Below, piece after piece: positions 46,797 to 56,774 of a stretch of 64,000 bases of DNA. Location of the stretch: the NCBI GenBank assembly GCA_037954235.1, contig JBBMOA010000004.1, forward strand, positions 13,321,101 to 13,385,100. The letters run 5' to 3'. Below the pieces are notes generated by a model. It saw nothing but the letters and a program-made list of their open reading frames with translations. It was not told the origin of the DNA and ran no database searches. The stretch's first letter is position 1. Every line of letters begins with the position of its first letter. A program made the position numbers and the translations under genes. This DNA is from Aulostomus chinensis. Taxonomy: Eukaryota > Chordata > Actinopteri > Syngnathiformes > Aulostomidae.

Positions 46797-47340
46797 TCAA
46801 GATACGAGCAATACTTCAACCAGAAAGTGGTTTTGCGCCTTTCAAGTACTCACAAAAAGGTAGCGTTACTTCTTTGCGACTCCACGGTGCAGGACGAGCC
46901 AGCCGCGTATATTCAGCCTGAAGCGAACAAGAGCCCCTTTGTCTGTTCACGAAGCGCATCATCCAGTATGAGCTTTGCCGTTGATCTGAACGAGAAACAA
47001 ACACTTCCAGTTTGGCGCTAAACGAGCGTGAACGAGTTTTTGAACGCTCAAGGTGGTCACGCTCCACACTCGTTTGCAGTCGTACCAAAGCGGACATGCT
47101 AGAAGACATGATCATCCCAGACGATGTACTTGAGGGTCTGTAAACTGACGATTTAGAGCAGTTTTGCTGTCGTTAGCCATAAATCGTTGTTTGCTTCGAG
47201 CTACAAATATGCTGCTGGCTCCTGATGCATTCTGTATTCAGAAAGTACAAACACATATTTGTGAGCTCAAGACACCGATTTGTGAGTTCTTCAAAGGTCA
47301 AATACACTTTTTCTTTTTGTGAAATATTGCTTTAAGAAAT
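46797..47340. repeat. Dispersed repeat sharing a core with window start
   Basis: The 46811-46861 core (atacttcaaccagaaagtgg ... tcaagtactcacaaaaaggt) aligns with 141-190 at about 43 of 50 positions by eye. The right edge near 47325 (gtgaaatattgctttaag) resembles the ends of fish MITEs. The extent is estimated, and the element has no coding. Confidence 0.5.
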
Positions 47341-48116
47341 AGTCATCAAATATGGAGCTACAGAAAGTTGTTAAATGGGTGAAGACGAGTTCCACCAAAG
47401 GAGAAATAAATCAGCTGCCTCAAAAATTGCGAACTGCAGCCGCTTGAGCACTCACCATGAGTCAGGCAAAAGACATGCACGGAAATTTAACCGCTGATTA
47501 TTTACCGTTGGAAATCTCAGCACAAACTTACCCTGAGAGGGGACATTTGTTAGCGTGACACCGCAGGTAATAAAACTCCAATGTGCTCCTTTTTGGCTTC
47601 TTCACTTTTCCATGTTCTTCCACCCGAGGAAACAATGTGGCATTTTAGCCCCCAGTAATGCACATTCATCAGGCCCTTGTGGTCGTACTCGCCATGCTCG
47701 CCTCCTTCCAGCCAGACACTTAATCTCACTGTGCTGAGAGCTTTTGTAATACTCACCTTCAGGCTGTTCCACGGGCTTGAAATCACCACACGGGTCTGTG
47801 CGAAGCAGCGGCGGCAGCGCTCTAGTCATTATTCTGTGCTCTCCGCTGCAGCGTTTGAACCCACATGTTCGGCATTGCGTGGGCTTAATACTGCATTTAT
47901 CAACAATAGTTTACAAGCACTTTATTTGCATACTGAACAGTTATGCAAATCATCTGTGGTGATTAATTTGCGCTATTTATAACATTAGCGCGCGGCTGTT
48001 GGAAGGTGCGGTTCTCATCTGCTGTGAGTTCATGTGCTGGGCTTTGAGGAACAGCTGAATCCAGTCCAGGAATATAGGATGTTGACATAGAACCATGTCC
48101 TGCATGTGCATGAGCA

Positions 48117-48118
<2 letters not shown>

Positions 48119-48170
<52 letters not shown>
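48119..48170. repeat. (TG)n microsatellite
   Basis: About 26 TG units read directly. Confidence 0.97.
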
Positions 48171-48171
<1 letters not shown>

Positions 48172-50090
48172 TATCCCGCCTGGATCTACAGTAGCATGAC
48201 CTCTTTGAAATACTGTAAGGGGCCTGAATAGGTGAAGAATTAGATGCATTTATTAGGCGACTCACTTGCAGGAAAGGGAATGAAAATCTTTAAGAGCAAC
48301 TTGTTTGCATTTCTCAGGGACTTTTTAACCTCCGTTTGTGCCTGTGAAACCTTTTCTTTACCTGCTGTCACAGTAAATAAAGAAGCAGTCCTGCTTTTTT
48401 TGTACTGCACGGGACATAAAAAAAGGTCTAAATCGATGGAGAAAAGCAAAAAATATGGATCAGTCTCCAGAAGCGCTGCATCCACTACAATGCAATCTAT
48501 GTTCTTTGTTAGGTATCATTCAATCCCCACACCTCTAGCACAAACGATAGATTTACCATTAAAAACGAGACATTCCGAACCCTTGAAAAAGGAGGAAATG
48601 GGTGGAAATTGAAACAAAACCCACTTAGACAAGCTACCTCTGAATAATTCAAGATCATTTCAGAGCTCTCTTAAAGTTGAGAGTCATTTAAGTCAAAACT
48701 AATAAGCCTCTACCCTTGAGTTCGCAAGCTGGAGAAAAGGTCCAAAAATGTACTTTGCACTTTGATAAATGCAAGTTCTGCGCTCTTCAAAGTAGAACAC
48801 ACACACTGTATTTTTCTAAGCATAAGATTTTATCTGACTTTCTTGCGTAACCACAACAAAGTGAAGATAAGTGTGAAAAAAAAAATCAATTCTCGGCCCG
48901 TTTGCCAGCTTTTCCCATCGATCTTAAAGCGACACTTCGCCCAAGAAGTGTCGTTTGCCTTGCAGTTCCTCACTGTTGGTTGTGTTGAACGCACAAACAC
49001 TTTTTTCCTCCTGCATGTTTCTGTGGTGACCGCTGAATTAAGAAAATAAGAACCAAAATTTGGAGCTTGAAGCGAATGGGGACCAGCTACCACTGAAACG
49101 TCAGCCGTTTTACAAAATCTCGCGCACAAACGGAAATGTTCTAGTTGATTTATTTTTATTTCTAGCAAAATTCCGATGTTTTTAGAGCGGTACGGATCAT
49201 CCTGGATGAGGCGTTTGAGAGTTTTTGGACTTGTTTGCTGTTGTTAGCGGTCACCTTCAATACAGTCTTCATTCTGGAGTCTCTCAGGAGGGAGAAACAC
49301 CTAAATTTGAGCAAACAACCAGAATTTAGCAGAAACCCGTACGCAGGCGTAGTGCAGGAACCTTCATGAGTCCAGGGCCACTTCATTACCTCCACCAGGT
49401 GTAAAGACAGACCATGAAGTTCCACCATACTGAGAAATGACCAGCTCCTTTTCTCTCCGTCTCTGTCTGGATCTACTACGCTCCGGCACAGTCTCTGTAT
49501 AATTGGGCCTCATGGCGCTAGTGTAGCTAGCCTAGCCTCTGCCCTCGTTCCTAGCCGGCTGAAAATGACTGATGGCTGAGGGGCTGAAACTCATCGGTGC
49601 AGAAACGGAATCTAACTGTCCGTGAGAGTGGAGAGTTTTGGAGGAGCGCGCCGTACACTCACTGCAGCTGCTGCACTGGATGCACACTTCTTCAGGCTTG
49701 AGAGAAAGTGAGGAAAAAAAAGAGAGAAAGAGAGGAACTCAGCTCCTGAGGTTTTCATTCTCACTAAAGCATCACCCTATTGAGCACATCATCCATTTCA
49801 TTAAACCTGTGTTCGATTTTCCGCCAGGGTTTCAGATTGGCCAGCACTTTAAAGAGAGCTAGGGGAGCTAGATTGATTTTGCCTAAAAGTAGAGTTGCCC
49901 TGTGACACGATGGGAAGTAGTGGTAGTGCTGCTCCGCGTTTACCTTGAATGCTTTTAGCTTGTAGTGGAGGAATGATTGCCGTGATGGTTGCTGTGATAC
50001 AGGCTCTGGCTGTGCTGTGGCATGTGTGCAAGCTTTTAATTCCCGTCTGAGCAGCTTCTGCGCTCCTGACTCTATGAATGTGCATTCCAG

Positions 50091-50791
50091 ACAATGCTGC
50101 CTCATGGGATGCTCGCCCTTCAGCCTCCCCAAGTCTGTCGGAAGTAGCCCCTCCCATAGACAGCCTTCCCATGTCATCGCCTTCATCTCATCTGGCCCCG
50201 GCCCCTAACCCACCTCACCTGCCTCCTCTGGATATCCCGGCGGCTGGAGACAGCAGGACAGATCGTTCCAAGAGCCCCCAGGAGGCCGAGCTGCTAAATC
50301 CAGATCCGATCAGTCAGGGGAGGAGAGCGGTGACCAGTGGCGGGAGTGGCAGAGCCAAGAAAGAGGGTGGCAGGTCCACCCACAAGGGGCACAGGGCACA
50401 GCCCACTACTGAGGGAGAAGGGGGCAACGAGGGGCAGAGCAGGGAACCCAAACCTTCCAGAAGCACCAGAGGGAGGTCCAAGGAGAGAAATAGCAGTGGG
50501 AAAAGAGAATTGGCCCCGCCTCCCAGCGGCTCCAAGCTTCCGCACACTAACGGAAACAGTAAAGAAGATGTGGAGCGTTTCAGCGGTGGGCAGGTGGAGC
50601 TGGAGCAGCCCAGAGCCAGGGACGTGGACAGGGACCTGGGAGAGAGCTGGGCCGGCCTGCCCAACAAGAGCACCAGCAGTGGCAGCGCAGCAGGAAGGAA
50701 GGCCACGGTCTCTCCTGGGCCCTGGAAGATCCCCGGATCGGACAAGCTGCCCAGCACCTTGCGCACGGGCACGTCCACACTGAGCAGATAA
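50091..50791 (+). CDS. magi2: magi2 last coding exon: basic disordered C-terminal tail and stop
   Basis: The acceptor is gtgcattccag. The exon completes Asp, then reads NAASWDARPSASPSLSEVA, matching mammalian EYDEPAPWSSPAAAAPGLPEV across the junction. About 180 residues rich in Ser, Gly, Arg, Lys, Glu and Pro follow. The end reads KATVSPGPWKIPGSDKLP, then STLRTGTSTLSR and TAA at 50789-50791. The GPWK(I/V)PGSDKLPS motif is diagnostic of MAGI2. It is 233 codons including stop. No C-terminal PDZ ligand is evident. The antisense ORFs over this exon are shadows. Confidence 0.97.
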
Positions 50792-51079
50792 CACCGCGGC
50801 TCCTGCACACGGGTCCAGAAGACCACCTGAAGTCCCCCCCCCCCCCCCGATTCACACACACACGTCAGGATGACATGGCCATCCTCACGCTTCCCTTTAC
50901 CCCCCCACCCCACCCTACTGTCCCATACAAGTCCAAACCGAGGGGAACCGGGTTATCTGGACCACGTATTTTTAGAGTTTTATTTATGATACTGTACTCT
51001 AAATTATTTTGAGAAAGATTTTACACCCACCACCTTAAAAAAAACTGGAAAATCATCCACTTTAAAAAAAAAAAAAAGA

Positions 51080-51085
51080 AAATAA
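51080..51085 (+). promoter_or_regulatory. Possible proximal poly(A) signal
   Basis: AATAAA within an A-rich stretch about 290 bases after the stop codon. It would give a short 3' UTR that excludes the CpG block and tandem array. The A-rich context could also be chance. Confidence 0.3.
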
Positions 51086-51453
51086 AAAGGCAGAGCGAGA
51101 AGAATGTGGGAATCATTTGAGAGGTGCAAACATCCAGGAACTTGAAGTTCACCCCGGTTACCGCAGCAGGTAAAGCGGAGGACAAAGGTTCAAGTGTACG
51201 CAACTGTCTGCTGCCATTGATTTTTTTACTTATATCTACACAGCGGAGTCTATTTTATGAAAAGGAATGTTTCCAAGAAGGTTTGCCTGTTTTTGACGAG
51301 CGCGAATGGGACGAAGAGTGAACACAGAGATGAACTTTCCTCATCAACAGCCTTAACAGAGACTGTGTGGGCCTGAATCTGTCTTGAATAATCTATCAGA
51401 TGACTAGAGACATATAGGTATATTATAATGAATATGAATATGTGGGATCATTT

Positions 51454-51461
51454 TGTAAATA
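51454..51461 (+). promoter_or_regulatory. Pumilio-type element (TGTAAATA)
   Basis: An exact match to the UGUANAUA consensus bound by PUM proteins, located in the inferred 3' UTR. An 8-mer can occur by chance, so function is inference. Confidence 0.35.
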
Positions 51462-51504
51462 AGATCATCTTTTAAAGAACTTTAGTTGAGCCGATGGAAA
51501 TTCT

Positions 51505-51680
51505 AGTCCATGCGCGGTGGAGCGCGGCGGCGGCGGCGCCACATGGACCAGAGCTTTCACCACACCAACTTCTCCCTCCTCTCCGCTCCCGTTCAGCCCT
51601 GTGATCGCGGCCCGGGGTCTCGGCGGACCCGCTGCAGGTGACCGCACGGCCCGTTTGCGCTCAGATCGTCCCAAGTGTCT
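51505..51680. other. CpG-dense block in 3' UTR
   Basis: Many CpG dinucleotides, including a CGG/GCG repeat (about 51520-51538) and gatcgcggcccgg, in an otherwise AT-rich neighbourhood. The nature is unknown: it could be UTR, a local promoter or an orphan CpG island. Confidence 0.55.
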
Positions 51681-52182
51681 GCGGGGGTGTTGCGTCAATC
51701 CATTATTCTCATTTCTGTGCTTGACAAACTAAACGATCCGAGACGGTTTTTGTCCAGGGGAGAGACGGAGCCTGCATGATACCGAGGGGCGGAGTGCCTT
51801 CAAGTGCTTTTAAGTCAAAGGTTCGATTCCAAAACACTTCAGAGGGTTTTAAACAGGCTGCTATAAACGCCAACTTTACAGATATAAGAAGAAATAAACT
51901 GAATTTTCTTCAGTGTGATACTATGAAATATAATTTATTCCACCAACTTGTGTATGGAATTGTGTCCTTTACATTATTATTTGTGCAAGTTGTTCATTTT
52001 GAGATTGACGCGCTTCTGAATGAGTCCTGACAGCAATTCTCACCACCACATGACTCATGGTGTCACGGCTGTCCGGACCAAAATAAACCAGCGAGGCTAA
52101 AACTCTGGGAGGTGGTGAGTCCTGGTGGGGCTGCGGGGAGAAAACCACGCCTGTGGCCACAAGACAGAACTTCTCCCCTCAC

Positions 52183-52590
52183 TTTGACTAATTTGTGGCC
52201 ATGAGATGGAGTTTGTTCCTTCAACAATTCATACTCACGAGATATAACTTGTTCCCTCAACTGAATGGCCACCGGATCAGATAACTTGTTCCCACGCTTT
52301 GAATTATTTGTAGGAACAGGTTTTACCTCGTGGCTACGGATTGATTCAGTTGTGGCAACAAGTCTCAGCTTGTGGCTGCGAATGAATTTAGGGAATAAAT
52401 CTTCTCTCCTGAACACCAACGTATTAAATTAAGGGGAGAAGTCAAATTTCCTGAACACAGATGTGTTCAATTAATTGGAAAGCCGTGTCTTTTAGGCACA
52501 AACGTATTGAATTAAGTGAACAAGTCGTATCTTGTGAACATGAATGAATCTGATGAAAGGAGAAAGTTCAGTCTTGTGACTATAAATGAC
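52183..52590. repeat. Degenerate ~41-bp tandem array in 3' UTR
   Basis: About ten units of 36-43 bp share a pattern of ..gaatt.., an aagt/aactt..tgttcc segment, and cttgtggcyacra/cctgaacacaa. They are successively diverged. The first five resemble each other (gtggccatgagat, actcacgagata, ggccaccggatca, cgtggctacgga) and the last five another subgroup (tcctgaacacca, gtgaacatga). Their openness on the minus strand (52063-52419) follows from the repeat. Confidence 0.7.
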
Positions 52591-53629
52591 TTCCTCTCCC
52601 TCTCTGGCCGCTCCAGGCCTCCGTACTGGAGGTATTTGTGACGTGTCAGATTTAGGAATCATTTCCAGGCTGAGAAGAGTTCCCAACTGTTCGCTGGTGA
52701 ATTTGATTAGTTTCAGATCCACCGAATCCAGGCTGTGATTATACACCTAAACACCAAAGCTCCCCGTAGGTTTCATTTGAAGGTCTGGACTTTTATACCA
52801 GGAACCAATCATTTTAAGATCGGCTTCTCTTTTCTTAGCATCTGTATTTTCTTTTGATTCTCCCTCTGATCATGTTGGTATTATTTTTTGCTGGTTGGAG
52901 GGGGGGAAGAGAAAAAAAAAGAGTTTAGAAGGAAAACCTTCCCCTCCTTTGACTGGTGAGGGGAAATGCAAACTGTTGAAAGAATGAAAGAGCCGAGGGA
53001 GTCAAGTCATTGTTTGCCGCTGTAATCTGTAATTACACAAGAAATAAGACTTGAGGAATCGCACAGAGGCTTTAGGATGTAATTGATTTGCTTGTGGAAC
53101 AGAGAAAATCAGCACCCAGCTGAACATTTGGCAGACGAAAGGTAGCAAATTCTGTTAACACTGTACGCCCGATTCACCGGACTGCTCCTTTATTCTGTGA
53201 CTTTTGTTTTGATGCCAAAACAAACAAACAAAAACAAACAAAAAAGTACGTTTGCTCAGCCTTTTGCACAACTCACTGCTTTCCACATTTGAAGCCGTCT
53301 GAGTCGAGTCGGTTGTAAGTAGTGTTTCTTTTTTTTTTTTCTACAGGAAGCAAAAGAACAACAAAAAAAGAGGTGTATTTGCAAAGTGTGTGTGTGTGTG
53401 TGTTGAAATAAGCGACACACGCTGCACCCGAGCGGCTCTGTATCACTGTGTAGTGTTATAGGAGTGTGTAGACCCTGAACAAATACTCTATAAATATGAC
53501 TCAGTGTACTATTGATGGTCACAAAGACTGTAGGTGGTGCAACTATTTTTTATTCAAATGCAACACTATGGATATATTAACTTTTGCAAAAACCTTGTTT
53601 ACCTGTATGATACTCTGAAACGCTGTCAA

Positions 53630-53635
53630 AATAAA
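53630..53635 (+). terminator. magi2: Likely magi2 distal poly(A) signal
   Basis: AATAAA in the context caaaataaaagaatcttg, followed within 30 bases by GAC/TGTG-containing sequence and then by mobile-element sequence starting about 53725. It is the last good signal before the element cluster. Cleavage is expected at about 53650. Confidence 0.55.
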
Positions 53636-53784
53636 AGAATCTTGACACAACATGACAGATGCAATACGGCTGTGTGACTCGTTAGTCTCGTCTGGAGCTA
53701 TTTGAAACGTGAACCTTTTTTTTTTTAAAGGAACACACCATCTTTTTGTGTAACACACTAATTTGTCCTCCTCTACAGAGCCAT

Positions 53785-54157
53785 CCATCCATCCATCGTA
53801 GTCTTCCGCTTATTCCTTACTAGTAAGGGTCGTGGGGGGGCTGGAGCCTATCCCAGCATCTAGGGGCGAGAGGCGGGGTTCACCCTGGACAGGTCGTCAG
53901 TCCATCGCAGGGCCAACATACAGAGACGAACAACCATTCACACTCACAGTCACACCTACGGTCAATTTAGAGAATCCAATCGGCCTCGTCCCCAAATTGC
54001 ATGTCTTTGGACTGTGGGAGGAAGCCAGAGTACCCGGAGAGAACCCACGCAGGCACGGGGAGAAAATGCAGTTCACACAGAAAGGTCCCGCGCCCAAGCC
54101 GAGCCTTCTTGCTGTGAGGCCACAGTGCTAACCACTGCACCACCGTGCAGCCCCTCG
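53785..54157 (-). mobile_element. tRNA-derived SINE with target-site duplication
   Basis: On the minus strand it starts gaggggctgcacggtggtgc, with a perfect RNA polymerase III box A (TGGTGCAGTGG at 54132-54142). It then has ttctctccgggtactctggc and cagtccaaagacatgca, and ends with (GATG)n at the low-coordinate end. This is a very common teleost retroposon body. Flanks carry the 10 bp direct repeat acagagccat (53775-53784 and 54158-54167). The segment where box B (GGTTCGAATCC) is expected is shortened to a ggctcggcttggg-like remnant, so the copy is probably transcriptionally dead. Confidence 0.85.
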
Positions 54158-54447
54158 ACAGAGCCATACAGGAAAATAGTTACCGTTCTCTCCTCTGTCT
54201 GTGTGTTAGGGAGCCACAGGGACCTGGCCACTCTGAGTTAGCTTGGCACAATGAATAGTAGTGGATGGGAAGTGTTAGCATACCTCAATCGTGGCAACGA
54301 AGGTTCAGCTTCTTGACTTGTACTGAAATAATAATCCTCGTCTTCTCTGACCAAGTGAGAGTCCTAGTTATCTACATCTTTTTATATATTCATTTATTTG
54401 GGGGCCAAAATTGTAATTGGGCCTTTTAGATCCTGCGTGAAATCACT

Positions 54448-55548
54448 GCATCCAGCTGTTGTTGGTGTGGGGACAGTAGTTCCACTGCATCCAGCTGTTG
54501 TTGGTGTGGGGACAGTAGTATCACTGCATCCAGCTGTTGCTGTTGTTGTTGGGACAGTAGTTCCACTGCATCCAGCTGTTGTTATCGGGACTGTAGTTCT
54601 ACTGCATCCAGCTGTTGCTGTTGTTGTTGGGACAGTAGTTCCACTGCATCCAGCTGTTGTTATCGGGACTGTAGTTCCACTGCATCCAGCTGTTGCTGTT
54701 GTTTTTGGGACAGTAGTTCCACTGCATCCAGCTGTTGTTATCGGGACTGTGGTTCCACTGCATCCAGCTGCTGTTGTTGTTGGGACAGTAGTTCCACTGC
54801 ATCCAGCTGCTGTTGTCGGGACTGTAGTTCCACTGCATCCAGCTGCTGTTGTCGGGACTGTAGTTCCACTGCATCCAGCTGTTGCTGTTGTTTTTGGGAC
54901 AGTAGTTCCACTGCATCCAGCTGTTGTTATCGGGACTGTGGTTCCACTGCATCCAGCTGCTGTTGTTGTTGGGACAGTAGTTCCACTGCATCCAGCTGCT
55001 GTTGTCGGGACTGTAGTTCCACTGCATCCAGCTGCTGTTGTCGGGACTGTAGTTCCACTGCATCCAGCTGTTGCTGTTGTTTTTGGGACAGTAGTTCCAC
55101 TGCATCCAGCTGTTGTTATCGGGACTGTGGTTCCACTGCATCCAGCTGCTGTTGTTGTTGGGACAGTAGTTCCACTGCATCCAGCTGTTGTTGTTGTTGG
55201 GACAGTAGTTCCACTGCATCCAGCTGTTGTTATCTGGACTGTAGTTCCACTGCAACCAGCTGTTGTTGTTGTTGTTGGGACAGTAGTTCCACTGCATCCA
55301 GCTGCTGTTATCGGGACTGTAGTTCCACTGCATCCAGCTGCTGTTATCGGGACAGTAGGTCCACTGCATCCAGCTGCTGTTGTCGGGACTGTAGTTCCAC
55401 TGCATCCAGCTGTTGTTGTTGTTATCAGGACTGTAGTTCCACTGCATCCAGCTGCTGTTGTCGGGACTGTAGTTCCACTGCATCCAGCTGCTGTTGTCGG
55501 GACAGTTGTTCCACTGCATCCAGCTGCTGTTGTCGGGACTGTAGTTCC
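54448..55548. repeat. 29-unit minisatellite, units of 36/39/42 bp with 189-bp higher-order period
   Basis: Each unit starts GCATCCAGCTG (one has GCAACC), continues with a variable TTG/CTG trinucleotide tract and ends GGGAC(A/T)GTAGTTCCACT. Unit lengths are 36, 39 or 42, all multiples of three. Starts at 54682, 54871 and 55060 are exactly 189 bp apart and repeat the same five-unit order (42-36-39-36-36). Because no unit shifts frame, long ORFs exist in several frames on both strands, including a Thr-rich minus frame (CSGTTVPTTAAG). No start context, splice signal or homology supports a gene. Confidence 0.95.
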
Positions 55549-56369
55549 GTCAGTGTTTCTCATAAAGTTTCATAGCAGATGTTATGAACAAATAATGTTG
55601 ATGAAGGCAAGGTATGTTTACAAGGAAAGTCCATGATGATAGACAGAGGTATGCTAACACTTCCCATCCACTACTATTCATTGTGCTAAGCTAACTAGCA
55701 GCCCACTGGTGCCTGGGTATCTTGTCTTTGTGCTTCGTTGTAATTCACTCAGAGTAGTTGTGCATTTATGTAGCACCAGTGTGTGTTTGCCTATGACACC
55801 GGGAACAGTTGCTGGCGCTAATGCTAATGCTAGTAGGTAGTCCTTAGAGAGCAAAGGAGCCCAACTCAGCAAGAAGTGAAGGAAATGTTGAATTATTCAT
55901 TTCATTCACAAGCAGTTTGAAAATGTTTGTCTTCAAAGAAAGAAGACGGAGAAAATAGTGAATAGACTCCATTCATATCCCACATTTCCACCTGAGTGGC
56001 AGTGAAATGGCTTTACAATGTTGTTTCATTCACCTGCACACGCTCACACACACACACATAGATGGTGGAGGCTGCTGACTGTCCACTGGGTCTCTGCACC
56101 TCCTGAGTCATGACACCCCCCACAAGAGGAGGATGAAAAACCCTTATTTTTGTCCGTATTATGGGCCGAGCTAATAACCTACTGGATCCTGTTGAGCCTC
56201 TGTTAGCATCTGCCCCCACAACTCTCTCTCCTCCCTAAGACAGACTAAAAAAAAAAAAAAAAAGTTCCTTGATCACCCGGCTGACATCACCATGACAGCG
56301 CTACTTCTTTAAATGAAGTGTTGCTGGAACTTCATGTGTAAAACCAGCACATATGTATAAAAATAAAGA

Positions 56370-56731
56370 AATATATGTGTATATGTATGCATATTGAAGT
56401 ATATGTATATATGTATGTACATATAAGTATAGAATATATATGTGTGTGTGTGTGTGTGTGTATATATATGTGTGTGTGTGTGTATATATATGTGTGTGTG
56501 TGTGTATATATATGTGTGTGTGTGTGTGTATATATATGTGTGTGTGTGTATATATATGTGTGTGTGTATATATATGTGTGTGTGTGTGTGTGTATGTATA
56601 TATGTGTGTGTATGTATATATGTGTGTGTATATATATGTGTATGTATATATAAGTGTATATATGTATGTATATATATGTGTATATATATATATGTGTGTA
56701 TATATATTTAAGTGTGTATATATATATATAA

Positions 56732-56770
<39 letters not shown>
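56370..56770. repeat. TG/TATA compound microsatellite, about 400 bp
   Basis: Alternating blocks of (TG)4-10 and TATATA, giving an 18-28 bp quasi-period, ending in pure (TA)n at 56738-56770. The Tyr/Cys/Val ORFs here are repeat artefacts. Confidence 0.97.

Positions 56771-56774
<4 letters not shown>

Larger units (their letters stand above)
50792..53655 (+). other. magi2: magi2 3' UTR (inferred)
   Basis: Non-coding after the stop. It contains a C15 run (50834-50848), an AU-rich stretch (50966-51030), a possible early AATAAA (51080-51085), a Pumilio-like site (51454-51461), a CpG-dense block (51505-51680) and a degenerate tandem array (52183-52590). The best poly(A) signal is AATAAA at 53630-53635 followed by a short T/G-containing segment. 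The 2.9 kb length is plausible for MAGI2, but the end is inferred, not seen. Confidence 0.6.
53725..55720. mobile_element. MITE-like inverted-repeat element, copy 2, with nested SINE and minisatellite
   Basis: The left arm 54237-54287 and right arm 55646-55695 are inverted repeats matching at 49 of 50 positions. Both match the arms of copy 1 near 10.6 and 11.0 kb. The outer left part begins aaaggaacacacc (about 53727) and resumes after the SINE as acaggaaaatag..., again parallel to copy 1. The interior, about 280 bp in copy 1, is here about 1.36 kb, mostly occupied by the 54448-55548 array. There is no coding capacity. Confidence 0.65.

Noticed and set aside
50294..50913. Antisense ORFs of 166 and 199 codons over the last exon
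   Set aside because: Shadows of a GC-rich, Ser/Gly/Arg-coding exon on the opposite strand. They have no independent evidence.
52063..52419. 118-codon minus-strand ORF in the 3' UTR
   Set aside because: It follows from the degenerate tandem array and has no homology.
54394..55636. ORFs of 389 and 412 codons (and a third of 306) as protein genes
   Set aside because: They are fully explained by a tandem array whose units are all multiples of three. They have no start context, splice sites or homology, and several frames are open at once on both strands.
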